This document shows, piece after piece, positions 16,402 to 26,022 of a DNA stretch of 64,000 bases. This DNA comes from Sediminibacterium sp. GTDB taxonomy: Bacteria; Bacteroidota; Bacteroidia; Chitinophagales; Chitinophagaceae. Each line of letters begins with the position of its first letter. Positions within the stretch are counted from its first letter, which is position 1. The notes beneath the pieces are model-generated. The model saw only the letters and a list, made by a program, of their open reading frames with translations, was not told the origin of the DNA and did no database searches. Position numbers and translations under genes: made by a program. The stretch is taken from positions 1 to 64,000 of the forward strand of contig JAGOAO010000007.1 of NCBI GenBank assembly GCA_017983845.1, given 5' to 3'.

Positions 16402-17715
16402 TTATCTTGTTTTTAAGGTTAGGATAGAAGTGATTACTAATAATATAGTGATGATCCAGAAACGAACTGCAATTTTGCTTTCGTGGAAACCTTTCTTTTG
16501 ATAATGATGATGCAATGGACTCATTAAAAACACACGACGTCCCTCTCCGTACTTTTTCTTAGTGTACTTAAAGTAGCCCACTTGAATGATGACGCTTAAG
16601 TTTTCAATTAAAAACACACCGCAGAAAATTGGAATCAATAATTCCTTGCGCACAATAATCGCTAAAGAAGCAATGATACCTCCTAAGGCCAAGCTTCCCG
16701 TATCACCCATAAATACCTGCGCTGGATATGCATTGTACCACAAGAATCCGATACAAGCACCCACAAATGCCCCTACAAAAATGGACAACTCACCCAAGTT
16801 CGGAATGTACATTACGTTTAAATAATCGGCAAAAACATAGTTACCGCTCACATAAACAAATACGCCTAATGCTGCCCCTATTATGGCACTCACACCTGCT
16901 GCCAATCCGTCTAAACCATCTGTGATATTGGCACCATTTGATACAGCTGTAATAATAAATGTGACCACTAAAATATAAACGATCCAAGTGTATTTTTCAG
17001 CCCCAGGACCCATCCAACTAATTAATTTACTATAATTGAATTCGTGGTTCTTTACAAATGGAATCGTTGTGATAGGCGTTTTTACTTTTACAAATCTTCG
17101 CTCTACACCATTGATGTTTCTAACAACCACATCTGCACCCTTTGCAATTTTTTCTCCCTTCGCCAAACTAGCTGCCACATTGCTTGAAACAATTTCACGC
17201 TCTACAGTAACTGCATTGCTAAAATACAAAGTCACACCAATAATGATACCCAGTCCAACTTGACCAATTACTTTAGAAATGCCCGCCAAACCATCACTAT
17301 TCTTCTTTTTGTAAGACTCCCCTTTTTCTTGCGCTTCTTTTCTTGCACGAATTTTAAAATAATCATCTAAAAAACCAATGATACCCAACCATACAGTACA
17401 TAGTACCATTAAACGGATATACACTTTATCTAAATTGGCAAATAACAAAGTAGGGATCAATACACTCATCAAAATAATAATTCCGCCCATTGTGGGTGTA
17501 CCCTTTTTTTGTTGTTCCCCCGCCAAACCTAGTTCTCTAACACTTTCACCAATTTGTTTTTTCTGTAAAAACAAAATCATTTTTTTTCCATACACAGTTG
17601 CAATGAACAAAGACAATAAAATGGCCATCGCAATTCTGAAAGTCAAAAACTGGAACATACCAGTACCTGGAATATTAAAAGACTTGTCTAACCATGAAAA
17701 TAATTGATATAGCAT
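16402..17715 (-). CDS. mraY: Phospho-N-acetylmuramoyl-pentapeptide transferase
   Basis: MraY transfers phospho-MurNAc-pentapeptide to undecaprenyl phosphate, making lipid I. The 437-residue multi-helix membrane protein contains GTPTMGG (about 73-79), the catalytic pair in FLDDYFK, the [12 protein letters not shown] motif and the [12 protein letters not shown] motif. It is longer than E. coli MraY (360 aa) because of an insertion of about 70 residues between two helices (roughly 170-240). Such an insertion is common in Bacteroidota MraY. The gene follows murE by 6 bp and precedes murD by 1 bp. Confidence 0.96.
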   Translation of the reverse strand: MLYQLFSWLDKSFNIPGTGMFQFLTFRIAMAILLSLFIATVYGKKMILFLQKKQIGESVRELGLAGEQQKKGTPTMGGIIILMSVLIPTLLFANLDKVYIRLMVLCTVWLGIIGFLDDYFKIRARKEAQEKGESYKKKNSDGLAGISKVIGQVGLGIIIGVTLYFSNAVTVEREIVSSNVAASLAKGEKIAKGADVVVRNINGVERRFVKVKTPITTIPFVKNHEFNYSKLISWMGPGAEKYTWIVYILVVTFIITAVSNGANITDGLDGLAAGVSAIIGAALGVFVYVSGNYVFADYLNVMYIPNLGELSIFVGAFVGACIGFLWYNAYPAQVFMGDTGSLALGGIIASLAIIVRKELLIPIFCGVFLIENLSVIIQVGYFKYTKKKYGEGRRVFLMSPLHHHYQKKGFHESKIAVRFWIITILLVITSILTLKTR

Positions 17716-17721
17716 AGCGGC

Positions 17722-19188
17722 TTATTTAGCGAATGAGTTAAAAATGTTTTGCAAAATTTGCTTGTCGTCAAAATCATGTTTCACACCCTTGATATCTTGG
17801 TATTTTTCATGCCCTTTTCCTGCAATTAAAATGATATCACCAGGTTTAGAGAAACTTACAGCAGTCTTAATTGCTTCATAACGATCTACAATATTCACGT
17901 ACTTTCTTTTTGCAGCACTACTTAAGCCCATCTCCATGTCTTTAATAATCTGATTCGGATCTTCTGAACGAGGATTGTCACTCGTAAAAATTACTTTATC
18001 ACTTAAGTCACAAGCCACTTGACCCATCACAGGTCTTTTTGTTTTATCTCTATCGCCACCACAACCCACTACGGTAATCACTGTTTCGCCACCCTTCTTT
18101 AATTTGGCAATTGTTTCTAATACATTTTGCAAAGCGTCTGGTGTATGTGCATAATCCACTATACCAATAGTGCTTTCGTCGCTAATGATATAATCAAACC
18201 TGCCCTCGGCACCAGTTAATGCGCTTAATACCGTCAAAACATGTTCTGTATTTTCACCTAACTGAACTGCAATACCATATACGGCTAAGAAATTATAGGC
18301 ATTGAATGTGCCAATCAATCTGCAATGCACTTCTACCTCATTCACATTTAAAACCAATCCTGTCAATTGATTTTCTAATATTTTACCTTTATACGTTGCA
18401 GGCGCATGTAATGCATAAGAAAACTGCTTCGCTTTGGTATTCGCCAACATCAATGCACCATTTGAATCATCTAAATTTGTGATCGCAAATGCGCTTAAGG
18501 GTAAATGATCAAAGAATGCTTTTTTAACACGAACATACTCTTCGAATGTTTCGTGGTAATCTAAATGATCGTGCGTTATGTTCGTAAATGCAGCACCCGT
18601 AAATTGCAAGCCTGTAATACGATGCTGGTGTACAGCATGACTACTACATTCCATGAAAACATGTGAGCAACCCGCTTCCACCATCTGCGCTAATAAAGCG
18701 TTTAAACGTATCGCATCTGGCGTAGTATGTGTTGCAGGAATGATGGTATCTCCAATTTGATTTTGCACCGTACTCACTAAACCACAGGTATAGCCCATTT
18801 CAGAAAACAACTTGAACAATAAAGTAGCCACAGTTGTCTTGCCATTGGTACCAGTAACTCCTACCAATTTAATTTTAGTAGATGGTTGACCATAATACTG
18901 ATGTGCCATCAATGCAACAGCCTCTTGCGTATTTGCAACTACGATATATTGAATGCCCGTTATTATTGTTGCAGGCAATTGCTCACAAACAATTACAGTT
19001 GCACCTTTTTCGATTGCTGTATCAATAAAATGATGCCCATCAACTTGCACTCCTTTGATTGCAATAAATACAGTTCCTTTTTGAACCAATCTAGAATCAA
19101 TTTGCAAGTCGAAAATATCAAGATCAGTAGTACCAACCACTTCTCTCAAAGCAACTCCAAATAAGATATGTTGTAATGATTGCTTCAT
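17722..19188 (-). CDS. murE: UDP-MurNAc-L-Ala-D-Glu--2,6-diaminopimelate ligase
   Basis: The 488-residue Mur ligase carries the P-loop GVTGTNGKTTVATL near 109-122, DHLDYH and the substrate-specificity motif DNPR within TSDNPRSEDP. By family knowledge DNPR indicates meso-diaminopimelate rather than lysine as the third residue of the stem peptide, which is expected for a Gram-negative envelope. The gene follows ftsI by 4 bp and precedes mraY by 6 bp within the dcw operon. Confidence 0.95.
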   Translation of the reverse strand: MKQSLQHILFGVALREVVGTTDLDIFDLQIDSRLVQKGTVFIAIKGVQVDGHHFIDTAIEKGATVIVCEQLPATIITGIQYIVVANTQEAVALMAHQYYGQPSTKIKLVGVTGTNGKTTVATLLFKLFSEMGYTCGLVSTVQNQIGDTIIPATHTTPDAIRLNALLAQMVEAGCSHVFMECSSHAVHQHRITGLQFTGAAFTNITHDHLDYHETFEEYVRVKKAFFDHLPLSAFAITNLDDSNGALMLANTKAKQFSYALHAPATYKGKILENQLTGLVLNVNEVEVHCRLIGTFNAYNFLAVYGIAVQLGENTEHVLTVLSALTGAEGRFDYIISDESTIGIVDYAHTPDALQNVLETIAKLKKGGETVITVVGCGGDRDKTKRPVMGQVACDLSDKVIFTSDNPRSEDPNQIIKDMEMGLSSAAKRKYVNIVDRYEAIKTAVSFSKPGDIILIAGKGHEKYQDIKGVKHDFDDKQILQNIFNSFAK

Positions 19189-19192
19189 ATAA

Positions 19193-21313
19193 TTAATTCA
19201 ATTCGATGAATATTTGTTGCCCTCTTTGAATATACTGTCCTTGTAAAATGCTTTGACGAACCACCTTCCCTTTTCCACTACATTTTACAATCAACCCCTT
19301 TTTCTCACATAACCACAAAGCGTCTTTTAACTTCATACCGCTGATATTGGGCATGATACTATCTGATGCCATTTGCATTTCCTGACCAGCTTTTAGGCTT
19401 CTACCTGCGCCTTGTACTTTAGTCCATTGCGCATTATTGGGTGTTGAATCCTGATAAGGCAATGACAATTGTTTAGCAATGGCTTTCAACGAAGTCTTTG
19501 AAACCGTATAATTGAATAACTGTGAATCTTTCAAATTAAAGCTAGGCACCTTATCCATTTTATTTTGAATATAGGTCACGTACAATCTGTCTGCAATTTC
19601 TTTAAATACTGGACCTGCAACTGCAGCACCATAATATGGATGGGCATTCGGCTTATTTTTAATATTCACCACAATGGTATATTGAGGATTGTCTGCTGGA
19701 AAATACCCTGCAAATGATGATTGAAAAATATTATCCTTATATCCTTTATTGCCATTTGCCACTTTTGCAGTACCTGTCTTACCCGCCACTTTATAGGGGC
19801 TATTTTTAAATAAAGTTTTACCTGTACCATTAATACATACCCCTTCTAAAGCAATTTGTGCAGCTTTAATGGTAGCAGGGCTATATACTTGAGCATTGTA
19901 TACTTTTGGTTCAATGGTTTTAATGACCCTGCCTTCTTCTTGAATTTTATTCACCAAATATGGACGCATCATCACTCCATTGTTCGCCACCATATTGTAG
20001 ATCATCAATGTTTGTATTGGGACAATCGCGACATTGTATCCAAATGCCATCCATGGTAAAGTAGTAGGACCATATAATTTATCCCCTGGCCTAGTAATTT
20101 GAGATCTTCTTTCCCCAACCAAATCGATTCCTGTTAATGAATCCAATCTTAATCTAGTTAAGTGTTTATAATAGGCAGGAATATTGTTACTATAATGCTG
20201 CATGGCAATTTTTGCCATCCCCACATTGGAACTTTCTTCAAATGCTTCTAATACTGTAGCTTGAAATTTTCCATGTTTTTCCGAATCCCATACAGTTTGA
20301 CCTGCCACTTTCCAAGCACCACCTTCTAAGTTGACAGGCGAATTCAAGGTAATTTTCCCATCTTCCAAAGCCTGCATCAAGGTTACCAACTTAAAGGTTG
20401 AACCAGGTTCAGATGGTGTAATTGCATAGTTTAAATCTTCGGCATAAAAACCATCTCTTATCTTACCTAAATTTGCTATCGCTTTAATTTTTCCTGTCTT
20501 TACTTCCATCACCATCGCAACCCCATATTGTGCCTCATTGCCAATCATCATTTTCATCAATGCATTGGTCGCTACTTCTTGAATATACACATCCAATGTA
20601 CTTACGATGTCTTTTCCTGTTTCAGGTTCAATTTCAAATTCACCCTCTTGTACTGGCACTGTTACACCACCTGCAATAGCACGAACCAACTGCTTTCCAT
20701 TACGGCCATTCAAGACGGTATCATATGACAATTCTAAGCCTACTTTATTTTGATCTCTTGCCAAACCTATTGTTCTATAACCCATATTTTGATATGGATT
20801 CAAACGAATGTTTTTTTCTTGCGCAATAAATCCACTCTTATACCTTCCTAAACGGAACAATGGAAACTTCGCCATTTGCAAATACTGCCTATAATTAATT
20901 TTCTTCTTTAACTCGTAGTTGGGTTCTTTAGTCTCGAATGCTTTAGTAAGTCCATCCTTGTAAGCACTTGCGGATTGATCTTTAAAAAGATCTGCTAAAG
21001 CAATGCTTAAAGAATCAATATTTTCTCTGAATGATTTTCCACCTTTGTCATGCAATGGTTCTACTCTAAAATCGATATAAATATCAAACTGAGGCACATT
21101 GGTACTTAACATCTGTCCGTCTTCACTATAAATCGTACCTCTATCTGCAGGAATTTCTACAATACGCTGATGTAAGCTATCGCTCAACCCTCTCCAATAG
21201 GATCCTTGTACTTGTTGGATGTAAAAAGCCTTGCCTAAAATAAAAAGACAAACCACTACCACTAAGATATAGCTCAAGTATACTCTCCATAGTATGTCGC
21301 GTTTTACATCCAT
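19193..21313 (-). CDS. ftsI: Division-specific penicillin-binding protein with PASTA domain (FtsI/PBP3-like)
   Basis: The 706-residue class B penicillin-binding protein has an N-terminal membrane anchor (about 11-30) and a pedestal domain. Its transpeptidase domain carries all three active-site motifs: S305-T-F-K308, S361-S-N363 and K512-T-G-T515. A single PASTA domain is predicted at about 648-706 (PNISGMKLKDAL, then VVRQSILQGQYIQRG). It cross-links septal peptidoglycan with FtsW. A PASTA domain is usual in Bacteroidota and Firmicutes homologues but absent from E. coli FtsI. Start and ftsL stop overlap in the arrangement TAATG, indicating translational coupling. Confidence 0.95.
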   Translation of the reverse strand: MDVKRDILWRVYLSYILVVVVCLFILGKAFYIQQVQGSYWRGLSDSLHQRIVEIPADRGTIYSEDGQMLSTNVPQFDIYIDFRVEPLHDKGGKSFRENIDSLSIALADLFKDQSASAYKDGLTKAFETKEPNYELKKKINYRQYLQMAKFPLFRLGRYKSGFIAQEKNIRLNPYQNMGYRTIGLARDQNKVGLELSYDTVLNGRNGKQLVRAIAGGVTVPVQEGEFEIEPETGKDIVSTLDVYIQEVATNALMKMMIGNEAQYGVAMVMEVKTGKIKAIANLGKIRDGFYAEDLNYAITPSEPGSTFKLVTLMQALEDGKITLNSPVNLEGGAWKVAGQTVWDSEKHGKFQATVLEAFEESSNVGMAKIAMQHYSNNIPAYYKHLTRLRLDSLTGIDLVGERRSQITRPGDKLYGPTTLPWMAFGYNVAIVPIQTLMIYNMVANNGVMMRPYLVNKIQEEGRVIKTIEPKVYNAQVYSPATIKAAQIALEGVCINGTGKTLFKNSPYKVAGKTGTAKVANGNKGYKDNIFQSSFAGYFPADNPQYTIVVNIKNKPNAHPYYGAAVAGPVFKEIADRLYVTYIQNKMDKVPSFNLKDSQLFNYTVSKTSLKAIAKQLSLPYQDSTPNNAQWTKVQGAGRSLKAGQEMQMASDSIMPNISGMKLKDALWLCEKKGLIVKCSGKGKVVRQSILQGQYIQRGQQIFIELN

Positions 21314-21669
21314 TATTTGGCTTTATTTATTTCAGTGATTGAATCGTAACGTTTTTCCAATGGAATGCGGATGGTCATTTCTTTTGACACTTGCAATCCA
21401 TAAGGCGCCATTGCCTTTTCAATATTGATTGACTCACTTTTAAGCATTAGATCCGCCTTAAGCGTTTTATACTCAAACTGCAATTGCTTAATTTCCTTCT
21501 TTGTGGTGTTGATTTTACGGATCGTCTTATCCGTCAAGTGTCCATTAGCGATATAAAGTATCGCTAGTACTGCCAAGAACAAAAAGAAACTAATGTTCAG
21601 GACAATCCATTCGTAGTTAAGTATGCTTTTGATAGCAGACTTAGGGTTGTTTTTTACAGGTACGGACAT
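21313..21669 (-). CDS. ftsL: FtsL-like cell division protein
   Basis: The 118-residue protein has a short cytoplasmic N-terminus, one transmembrane helix (about 28-45: ISFFLFLAVLAILYIA) and an extracytoplasmic coiled-coil segment (TTKKEIKQLQFEYKTLKADL). This matches the FtsL topology. FtsL sequences are poorly conserved, so the call rests on topology, size and its position between rsmH and ftsI in the dcw operon, where FtsL is expected. It would form the FtsQLB complex; no separate ftsB is seen here. Confidence 0.85.
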   Translation of the reverse strand: MSVPVKNNPKSAIKSILNYEWIVLNISFFLFLAVLAILYIANGHLTDKTIRKINTTKKEIKQLQFEYKTLKADLMLKSESINIEKAMAPYGLQVSKEMTIRIPLEKRYDSITEINKAK

Positions 21670-21674
21670 ACGGT

Positions 21675-22601
21675 TTATACTCTTTCGGCAGCACGCAATT
21701 TTGCGCTTCTGCTTCGGTTGTTTTCTTTCATCTCTTTTTCAGAAGCCACAACAGGTTTTTTTGTTATGATCTTCCAAAGCACTTCTTTCTTGATGGAAAG
21801 AAATGGGTTGGTTACATCGTCTTCGTCAGGTCCTACTTTGAATGCATTTTTTACCATGCGGTCTTCGATCGAGTGGAATGTGATAATCACCGCTCTGCCA
21901 CTTGGTTTGATCACTTCTGGCAACTGCGCTAAAAACTCATTCAACACAATCATTTCCTCATTCACTTCCATTCGGATGGCCTGGAAAACTTGTGCCCAAT
22001 ACTTATTTGGATTTCCTTTTACTACTGGCGCAATTAAAGTTTTAAAATCTTGTACGGTAGATAACTTTAATAGACGTCTTTGTGTGACAATATGTTTCGC
22101 TAGGGTTTTAGCGTTGGTGACTTCACCATATTGCTCAAACATTTTATGTAGTGCTGCTTCAGAATAGCTTTCTATAATTTGCGCTGCTGTTCTTGTTTGA
22201 CGTTGATCCATTCTCATATCAAAGGGACCATCAAAACGAATAGAGAAACCTCTTGAACCTTCATCAAACTGGTGGCTACTCACGCCTAAGTCGGCTAAGA
22301 CACCATCCACTTTGTCAATTTTATTCAAGCGAAGGAATCGTTGGATGTACCTAAAGTTTTCAGGTACAAAAACAATTCGATCATCATCTGGCAAGTTCTT
22401 CTTAGCGTCGGCATCTTGATCAAAAGCAATGAGCTTTCCTTTCGGGCCCAACTTTGACAAAATACCTCTACTATGTCCTCCTCCACCAAAAGTGGCATCT
22501 ACATAAATACCATCTGGTATAATATTTAGATGCTCAATGGTTTCTTGAAATAAAACAGGTATATGGTAATCTGTGTTTAAGTTGGATGTAGGGTAAGTCA
22601 T
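21675..22601 (-). CDS. rsmH: 16S rRNA (cytosine(1402)-N4)-methyltransferase
   Basis: The 308-residue protein begins with YHIPVLFQETIEHL and the SAM-binding loop YVDATFGGGGHSRGIL. It also has VDGVLADLGVSSHQFD, RGFSIRFDGPFDMRM and the late motif AVIITFHSIEDRMVKN, all typical of RsmH (MraW). It methylates C1402 of 16S rRNA in the decoding centre. It is the second gene of the dcw operon, 5 bp after mraZ and 5 bp before ftsL. Confidence 0.97.
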   Translation of the reverse strand: MTYPTSNLNTDYHIPVLFQETIEHLNIIPDGIYVDATFGGGGHSRGILSKLGPKGKLIAFDQDADAKKNLPDDDRIVFVPENFRYIQRFLRLNKIDKVDGVLADLGVSSHQFDEGSRGFSIRFDGPFDMRMDQRQTRTAAQIIESYSEAALHKMFEQYGEVTNAKTLAKHIVTQRRLLKLSTVQDFKTLIAPVVKGNPNKYWAQVFQAIRMEVNEEMIVLNEFLAQLPEVIKPSGRAVIITFHSIEDRMVKNAFKVGPDEDDVTNPFLSIKKEVLWKIITKKPVVASEKEMKENNRSRSAKLRAAERV

Positions 22602-22606
22602 CTTCC

Positions 22607-23065
22607 TTAATCTTGATTTTTAATACCTGCCATTACTTCCTGCGCTAGATTGCTAAATGCATCTGCAGAGAAATCCTCAAAGAGCTGTTTATAAGTACTT
22701 GCATCCCAAATTTCAAAACGATCCAATGCTGCCGCTAAAACAATTTCTTTACCAGGTAATGCAAACTCTCTTAAAGTTGGAGGCAATAACAAACGGCCTG
22801 CGCTATCCAACTCCACTTCGGTTGCACCACCCAAGAACTGACGACGGAATTGTCTCACTTTGGGATCAAAGTCATTCAATTGGCTAATTCTGTCCAAAAT
22901 CGTTTGCCAGCTTTTTAACGGATAAAGCGTCAAGCACTTTTCAAATCCTCTACTAACGATAAAACGCGTCTCCCCTTCTGCAAGCTGCTTTTTCAAGCTG
23001 CCTGGAACCAGGAAACGCCCCTTTGCGTCTATAGTTGATTGATATTCTCCGTGAAAACCTGTCAT
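22607..23065 (-). CDS. mraZ: Transcriptional regulator MraZ
   Basis: The 152-residue protein has two SpoVT/AbrB-like halves, each with a DxKGR/DxAGR motif: TIDAKGRFLVPGSLK near 10-24 and ELDSAGRLLLPPTLR near 84-98. MraZ is a ring-shaped DNA-binding protein that represses the dcw operon by binding direct repeats upstream of its own gene. Four such repeats at exact 10-bp spacing lie at 23091-23130, 26-65 bp before the start. It is the first gene of the operon. Confidence 0.96.
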   Translation of the reverse strand: MTGFHGEYQSTIDAKGRFLVPGSLKKQLAEGETRFIVSRGFEKCLTLYPLKSWQTILDRISQLNDFDPKVRQFRRQFLGGATEVELDSAGRLLLPPTLREFALPGKEIVLAAALDRFEIWDASTYKQLFEDFSADAFSNLAQEVMAGIKNQD

Positions 23066-23090
23066 TGTTAATAATTTGGTCTTTATTTTA

Positions 23091-23130
23091 CCACTTGTTC
23101 ACACAAAATAACACTTTTTACCACTTTTAT
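23091..23130 (-). promoter_or_regulatory. MraZ operator: four GTGK repeats with 10-bp period
   Basis: Read on the minus strand, GTGG, GTGT, GTGT and GTGG occur at exactly 10-bp intervals (the complementary CAC starts at 23092, 23102, 23112 and 23122). Direct repeats about 10 bp apart upstream of mraZ are the known architecture of MraZ boxes (TGGGN-type in E. coli). No perfect promoter box is obvious, but TATTTTG-like sequence lies within the repeats, so binding would probably block initiation. Confidence 0.75.
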
Positions 23131-23253
23131 AGGCTAAATGGACCCTTCTAGTTTTCCACAAGAAATGAACCGCGCTAATAAGCATGCTCCTATTGACTTT
23201 CAGCCCAATTTGCCCTGTTTTCACTTTTTAACTGTGTTAAGACCTGTGGATAA
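23095..23253. promoter_or_regulatory. Possible DnaA boxes in the mraZ-queA intergenic region
   Basis: Three 9-mers resemble the DnaA box TTWTNCACA: TTGTTCACA (23095-23103, plus), TTTTCCACA (23152-23160, plus) and TTATCCACA (23245-23253, minus strand, a perfect consensus). The last is followed by a short hairpin with ACCCA/TGGGT arms. The 275-bp gap holds no gene. Chance occurrence of a single perfect box in 64 kb is not negligible, so the confidence is low. Confidence 0.3.
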
Positions 23254-23328
23254 CCCATTTTTTTGGGTTTATAAGCTGTGAATCGAGGCGAATCAGGTAC
23301 TAGCCAATGCCCAATCAATGAGATTCCC

Positions 23329-23336
23329 TACTTTTG
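23329..23336 (+). promoter_or_regulatory. -7 promoter box of queA
   Basis: TACTTTTG matches TAnnTTTG and ends four bases before the ATG at 23341. No clear TTG is seen at the -33 position. It supports the internal ATG as the start of queA. Confidence 0.6.
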
Positions 23337-23340
23337 CGGC

Positions 23341-24609
23341 ATGAAAATGGATGCTTTTGACTATGAATTGCCCGACGAACGTATCGCCTATACCCCAGCA
23401 GAGAATAGGTCGGACAGCAAACTCTTGGTATGGGACCAGTCCATCATAGCCGAATCTCAATACAAAGAGATTGCAGGTTTCATCCCCAACAATCATTGCT
23501 TGTTCTTTAATAATAGCAAAGTGATTGCAGCAAGAATCTTATTTGATAAAACACCCAACGCAGATGCTTTATCAGGTACAATACCAGCAAACGAATCAAC
23601 AAATAGTCGACTAAATAAAATTGAAATTTTTTGCTTAGAACCCACTGCTGCTTATACACCTGTGCAATTAGCCATGCAGGCCACGCACAAAGTACAATGG
23701 AAGTGTTTAGTGGGTGGTGCTAAAAAATGGAAAGCCCCTTTTCTAGAAAAGCAATTGCAATATGAAGACCTTACCATCCACTTAGTTGCAAAAAAGATGG
23801 CGCAAGCTGATGGGCATTTTATTATTGAATTTTCCTGGGATCATCCAAGTATGGTGTTTTCAGAAATCATTGCATTGGTTGGACAAATTCCGCTACCTCC
23901 CTATATACAAAGAGCAGCCAACGAAACAGATAAAGATCGCTACCAAACAACCTATGCCATTGCAGAAGGTTCTGTTGCAGCCCCTACTGCAGGCTTACAC
24001 TTTGACGAGGATGTATTCAGTGCACTTGCCTCCAAGGGGATCGATAAACAATTTATCACATTGCATGTAGGCGCTGGTACATTCATGCCAGTAAAAGTAG
24101 CTGACTATCATGACCATTTGATGCACGCAGAATTTATTGATGTACCGATTCAGACAATTGAATATTTGGCAACTACTAGTAACAAAATTATTGCAGTTGG
24201 AACTACTTCGCTTAGGACTTTAGAATCACTCTATTGGCTGGCAATAAAGATTCGACATACATCCACTATAGATCCTAATGAATTGAATTTGCTTCAATGG
24301 GATGCCTATACCTTAGATGCGAAAAATTGGAGCATGAAAGATGCGATGCTTTCCATAAAAAAATGGATGGAGAAAAATCAATTATCGACACTGATTGCAT
24401 CAACGCAATTGATGGTTAAGCCTGGTTATGCCTTTAAAGTTTGTAGTGCTTTGATTACTAATTTTCACCAACCCAAGTCTACGCTTTTATTAATCATTGC
24501 TGCGATTGTTGGACCCGAATGGAAAGCGGTTTACCAACATGCACTGGATAATGAATACAGATTTTTAAGCTATGGAGATGGATGTTTATTTTGGATGCAC
24601 CATCGGTAA
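23341..24609 (+). CDS. queA: tRNA preQ1(34) S-adenosylmethionine ribosyltransferase-isomerase (QueA)
   Basis: From ATG 23341 the product is 422 residues and begins MKMDAFDYELPDERIAYTPA, a typical QueA N-terminus. The open frame continues 21 codons upstream, but these overlap the promoter box. Other QueA segments include HCLFFNNSKVI, the motif AAPTAGLHFDE, LHVGAGTFMPV and LITNFHQPKSTLL. QueA forms epoxyqueuosine at the wobble position of GUN-anticodon tRNAs. It carries a few insertions (for example around residues 60-90 and 300-345) compared with the usual 340-350 residues. It converges with the histidine kinase gene and the two overlap by 24 bp. Confidence 0.9.
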   Translation: MKMDAFDYELPDERIAYTPAENRSDSKLLVWDQSIIAESQYKEIAGFIPNNHCLFFNNSKVIAARILFDKTPNADALSGTIPANESTNSRLNKIEIFCLEPTAAYTPVQLAMQATHKVQWKCLVGGAKKWKAPFLEKQLQYEDLTIHLVAKKMAQADGHFIIEFSWDHPSMVFSEIIALVGQIPLPPYIQRAANETDKDRYQTTYAIAEGSVAAPTAGLHFDEDVFSALASKGIDKQFITLHVGAGTFMPVKVADYHDHLMHAEFIDVPIQTIEYLATTSNKIIAVGTTSLRTLESLYWLAIKIRHTSTIDPNELNLLQWDAYTLDAKNWSMKDAMLSIKKWMEKNQLSTLIASTQLMVKPGYAFKVCSALITNFHQPKSTLLLIIAAIVGPEWKAVYQHALDNEYRFLSYGDGCLFWMHHR

Positions 24610-25908
24610 ACTAATTTCTACCTTAGTGCCTTTGTCTAATTCACTCGTTACATGAATGGACCCCTTGTGCATATCTATCACCCAACGCACATAACTCATG
24701 CCTAATCCAAATCCTTTTACATTATGAATATTGCCTGAGTGCGCACGGTAGAATTTTTCAAATATATGTTTCACTGTATCATTCGTCATCCCAATGCCCT
24801 TATCCTCAATCGTGATCATCATCTTATTGGAAACAGTTTTAGTTCTGATGGTGATATCAATCTCGTCCTTGGCATATTTAATTGCATTGTCAACCAAATT
24901 AGATAAGACGTGTAAAAAATATTCTTCGTCAATCCATATTTCGGCCGGCATTGCATCCAAATGGGTATGCACTGCAGATGGCTTACCCTCTAATTGTAAT
25001 TTGAAACTCTCAATTACTCCTTGGATTAAATCATGCATATCCACCGGTTGTCTATGAATCTCATATTCTTTTCGTTCCAACTGCGCTGCTTGTAAAATAG
25101 TTTCTACATGCTTATTCATACGCACATTTTCTTCTTTAATGATTGAACTAAAATAGTCTACCGATTTAACATCCGCTTGTACTTTAGCTGACTTAAGCGC
25201 ATCTACTGCAAGTGAGATAGTGGCCAACGGCGTTTTTAATTCATGCGTCATGTTATTGATGAAGTCACTCTTAATTTCACTTAACTTTTTTTGCTTGATC
25301 AACGATCTTATCGTGATTAAGAAGGCAGCCAATACAATAATAATGAATAAGACTGCGCCAAATACAACCCATTGCAAAGTTTTAAATAAGTAAGTGTTTA
25401 CATTCGGCACTATAATGATCAAAGTTTCAAAGGGACCCGTTGTTTCTAATATCTCCTGCGGAATAATCGACACCCTTGTTTGCACTGTATTTAATTCATC
25501 GACAAATACATCCTCGAATTTTTTACTTTTAATTTCTACGTACCCTTTTTTGTCTTGTAAAGCAAACTCATAGGGCAGATCCTGTAGGCCATATTTTTCC
25601 ATAGCCGCTCTTAGTCGCTTATCTAAATCCTGAAAGCTATATAAATCTGATAAAGTAGCTTCTTCAAAACTATGCGAATGCCCTCCACCTGATAAACTCA
25701 ATGATTTTTTAGGGAAATGAAATGCCAATCCCCCATTTATTTTTTTTCCTAAATCAGCAGAAACAATCACCCCCGCCTGATTCACTTTTTCTATCAGTTG
25801 GTTTTTTTGCAACAAAAATAAACCTTGCAGCCAAGTCACTTGGATAAACAAAATTCCCAGAATGGAAAGTCCAATTAAAGTAAATAAGAATGGAAATGTT
25901 TTTTTCAT
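24586..25908 (-). CDS. Sensor histidine kinase (orphan)
   Basis: The 440-residue protein has transmembrane helices at about 4-24 and 178-201 that enclose an extracytoplasmic sensor region of about 150 residues. No HAMP domain is evident. The HisKA dimerisation domain contains H222 in NNMTHELKTPLATI. The catalytic domain has the N-box VLSNLVDNAIKYA (334-346), G1 EDKGIGM and G2 GFGLGMSYV. It should autophosphorylate and pass phosphate to a response regulator, but no response regulator gene is adjacent. The sensed signal is unknown; the sensor region contains a short HSH motif (GGGHSHSFEE, about 74-83). The 3' end overlaps queA. Confidence 0.9.
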   Translation of the reverse strand: MKKTFPFLFTLIGLSILGILFIQVTWLQGLFLLQKNQLIEKVNQAGVIVSADLGKKINGGLAFHFPKKSLSLSGGGHSHSFEEATLSDLYSFQDLDKRLRAAMEKYGLQDLPYEFALQDKKGYVEIKSKKFEDVFVDELNTVQTRVSIIPQEILETTGPFETLIIIVPNVNTYLFKTLQWVVFGAVLFIIIVLAAFLITIRSLIKQKKLSEIKSDFINNMTHELKTPLATISLAVDALKSAKVQADVKSVDYFSSIIKEENVRMNKHVETILQAAQLERKEYEIHRQPVDMHDLIQGVIESFKLQLEGKPSAVHTHLDAMPAEIWIDEEYFLHVLSNLVDNAIKYAKDEIDITIRTKTVSNKMMITIEDKGIGMTNDTVKHIFEKFYRAHSGNIHNVKGFGLGMSYVRWVIDMHKGSIHVTSELDKGTKVEISLPMVHPK

Positions 25909-25952
25909 AATCTAGTCCTACAAATTGGATAGGATTTGCTTACGTGAATATA

Positions 25953-25985
25953 TAAAAAAATCCCTCTCGTAATATCGAGAGGGAT
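25953..25985 (-). terminator. Rho-independent terminator of atpD-atpC
   Basis: On the minus strand a perfect 10-bp stem (ATCCCTCTCG pairing with CGAGAGGGAT, six-base loop) is followed by seven T. It lies about 40 bp after the atpC stop. Confidence 0.9.
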
Positions 25986-26022
25986 TCCTATAGTTGATAA
26001 TTTTTTGTTATTATAGCCTGTG

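Noticed and set aside
23066..23340. Chromosomal replication origin
   Set aside because: DnaA-like boxes are few, dnaA is not nearby, and genes on both sides are mostly on the minus strand, without the strand switch expected at an origin.
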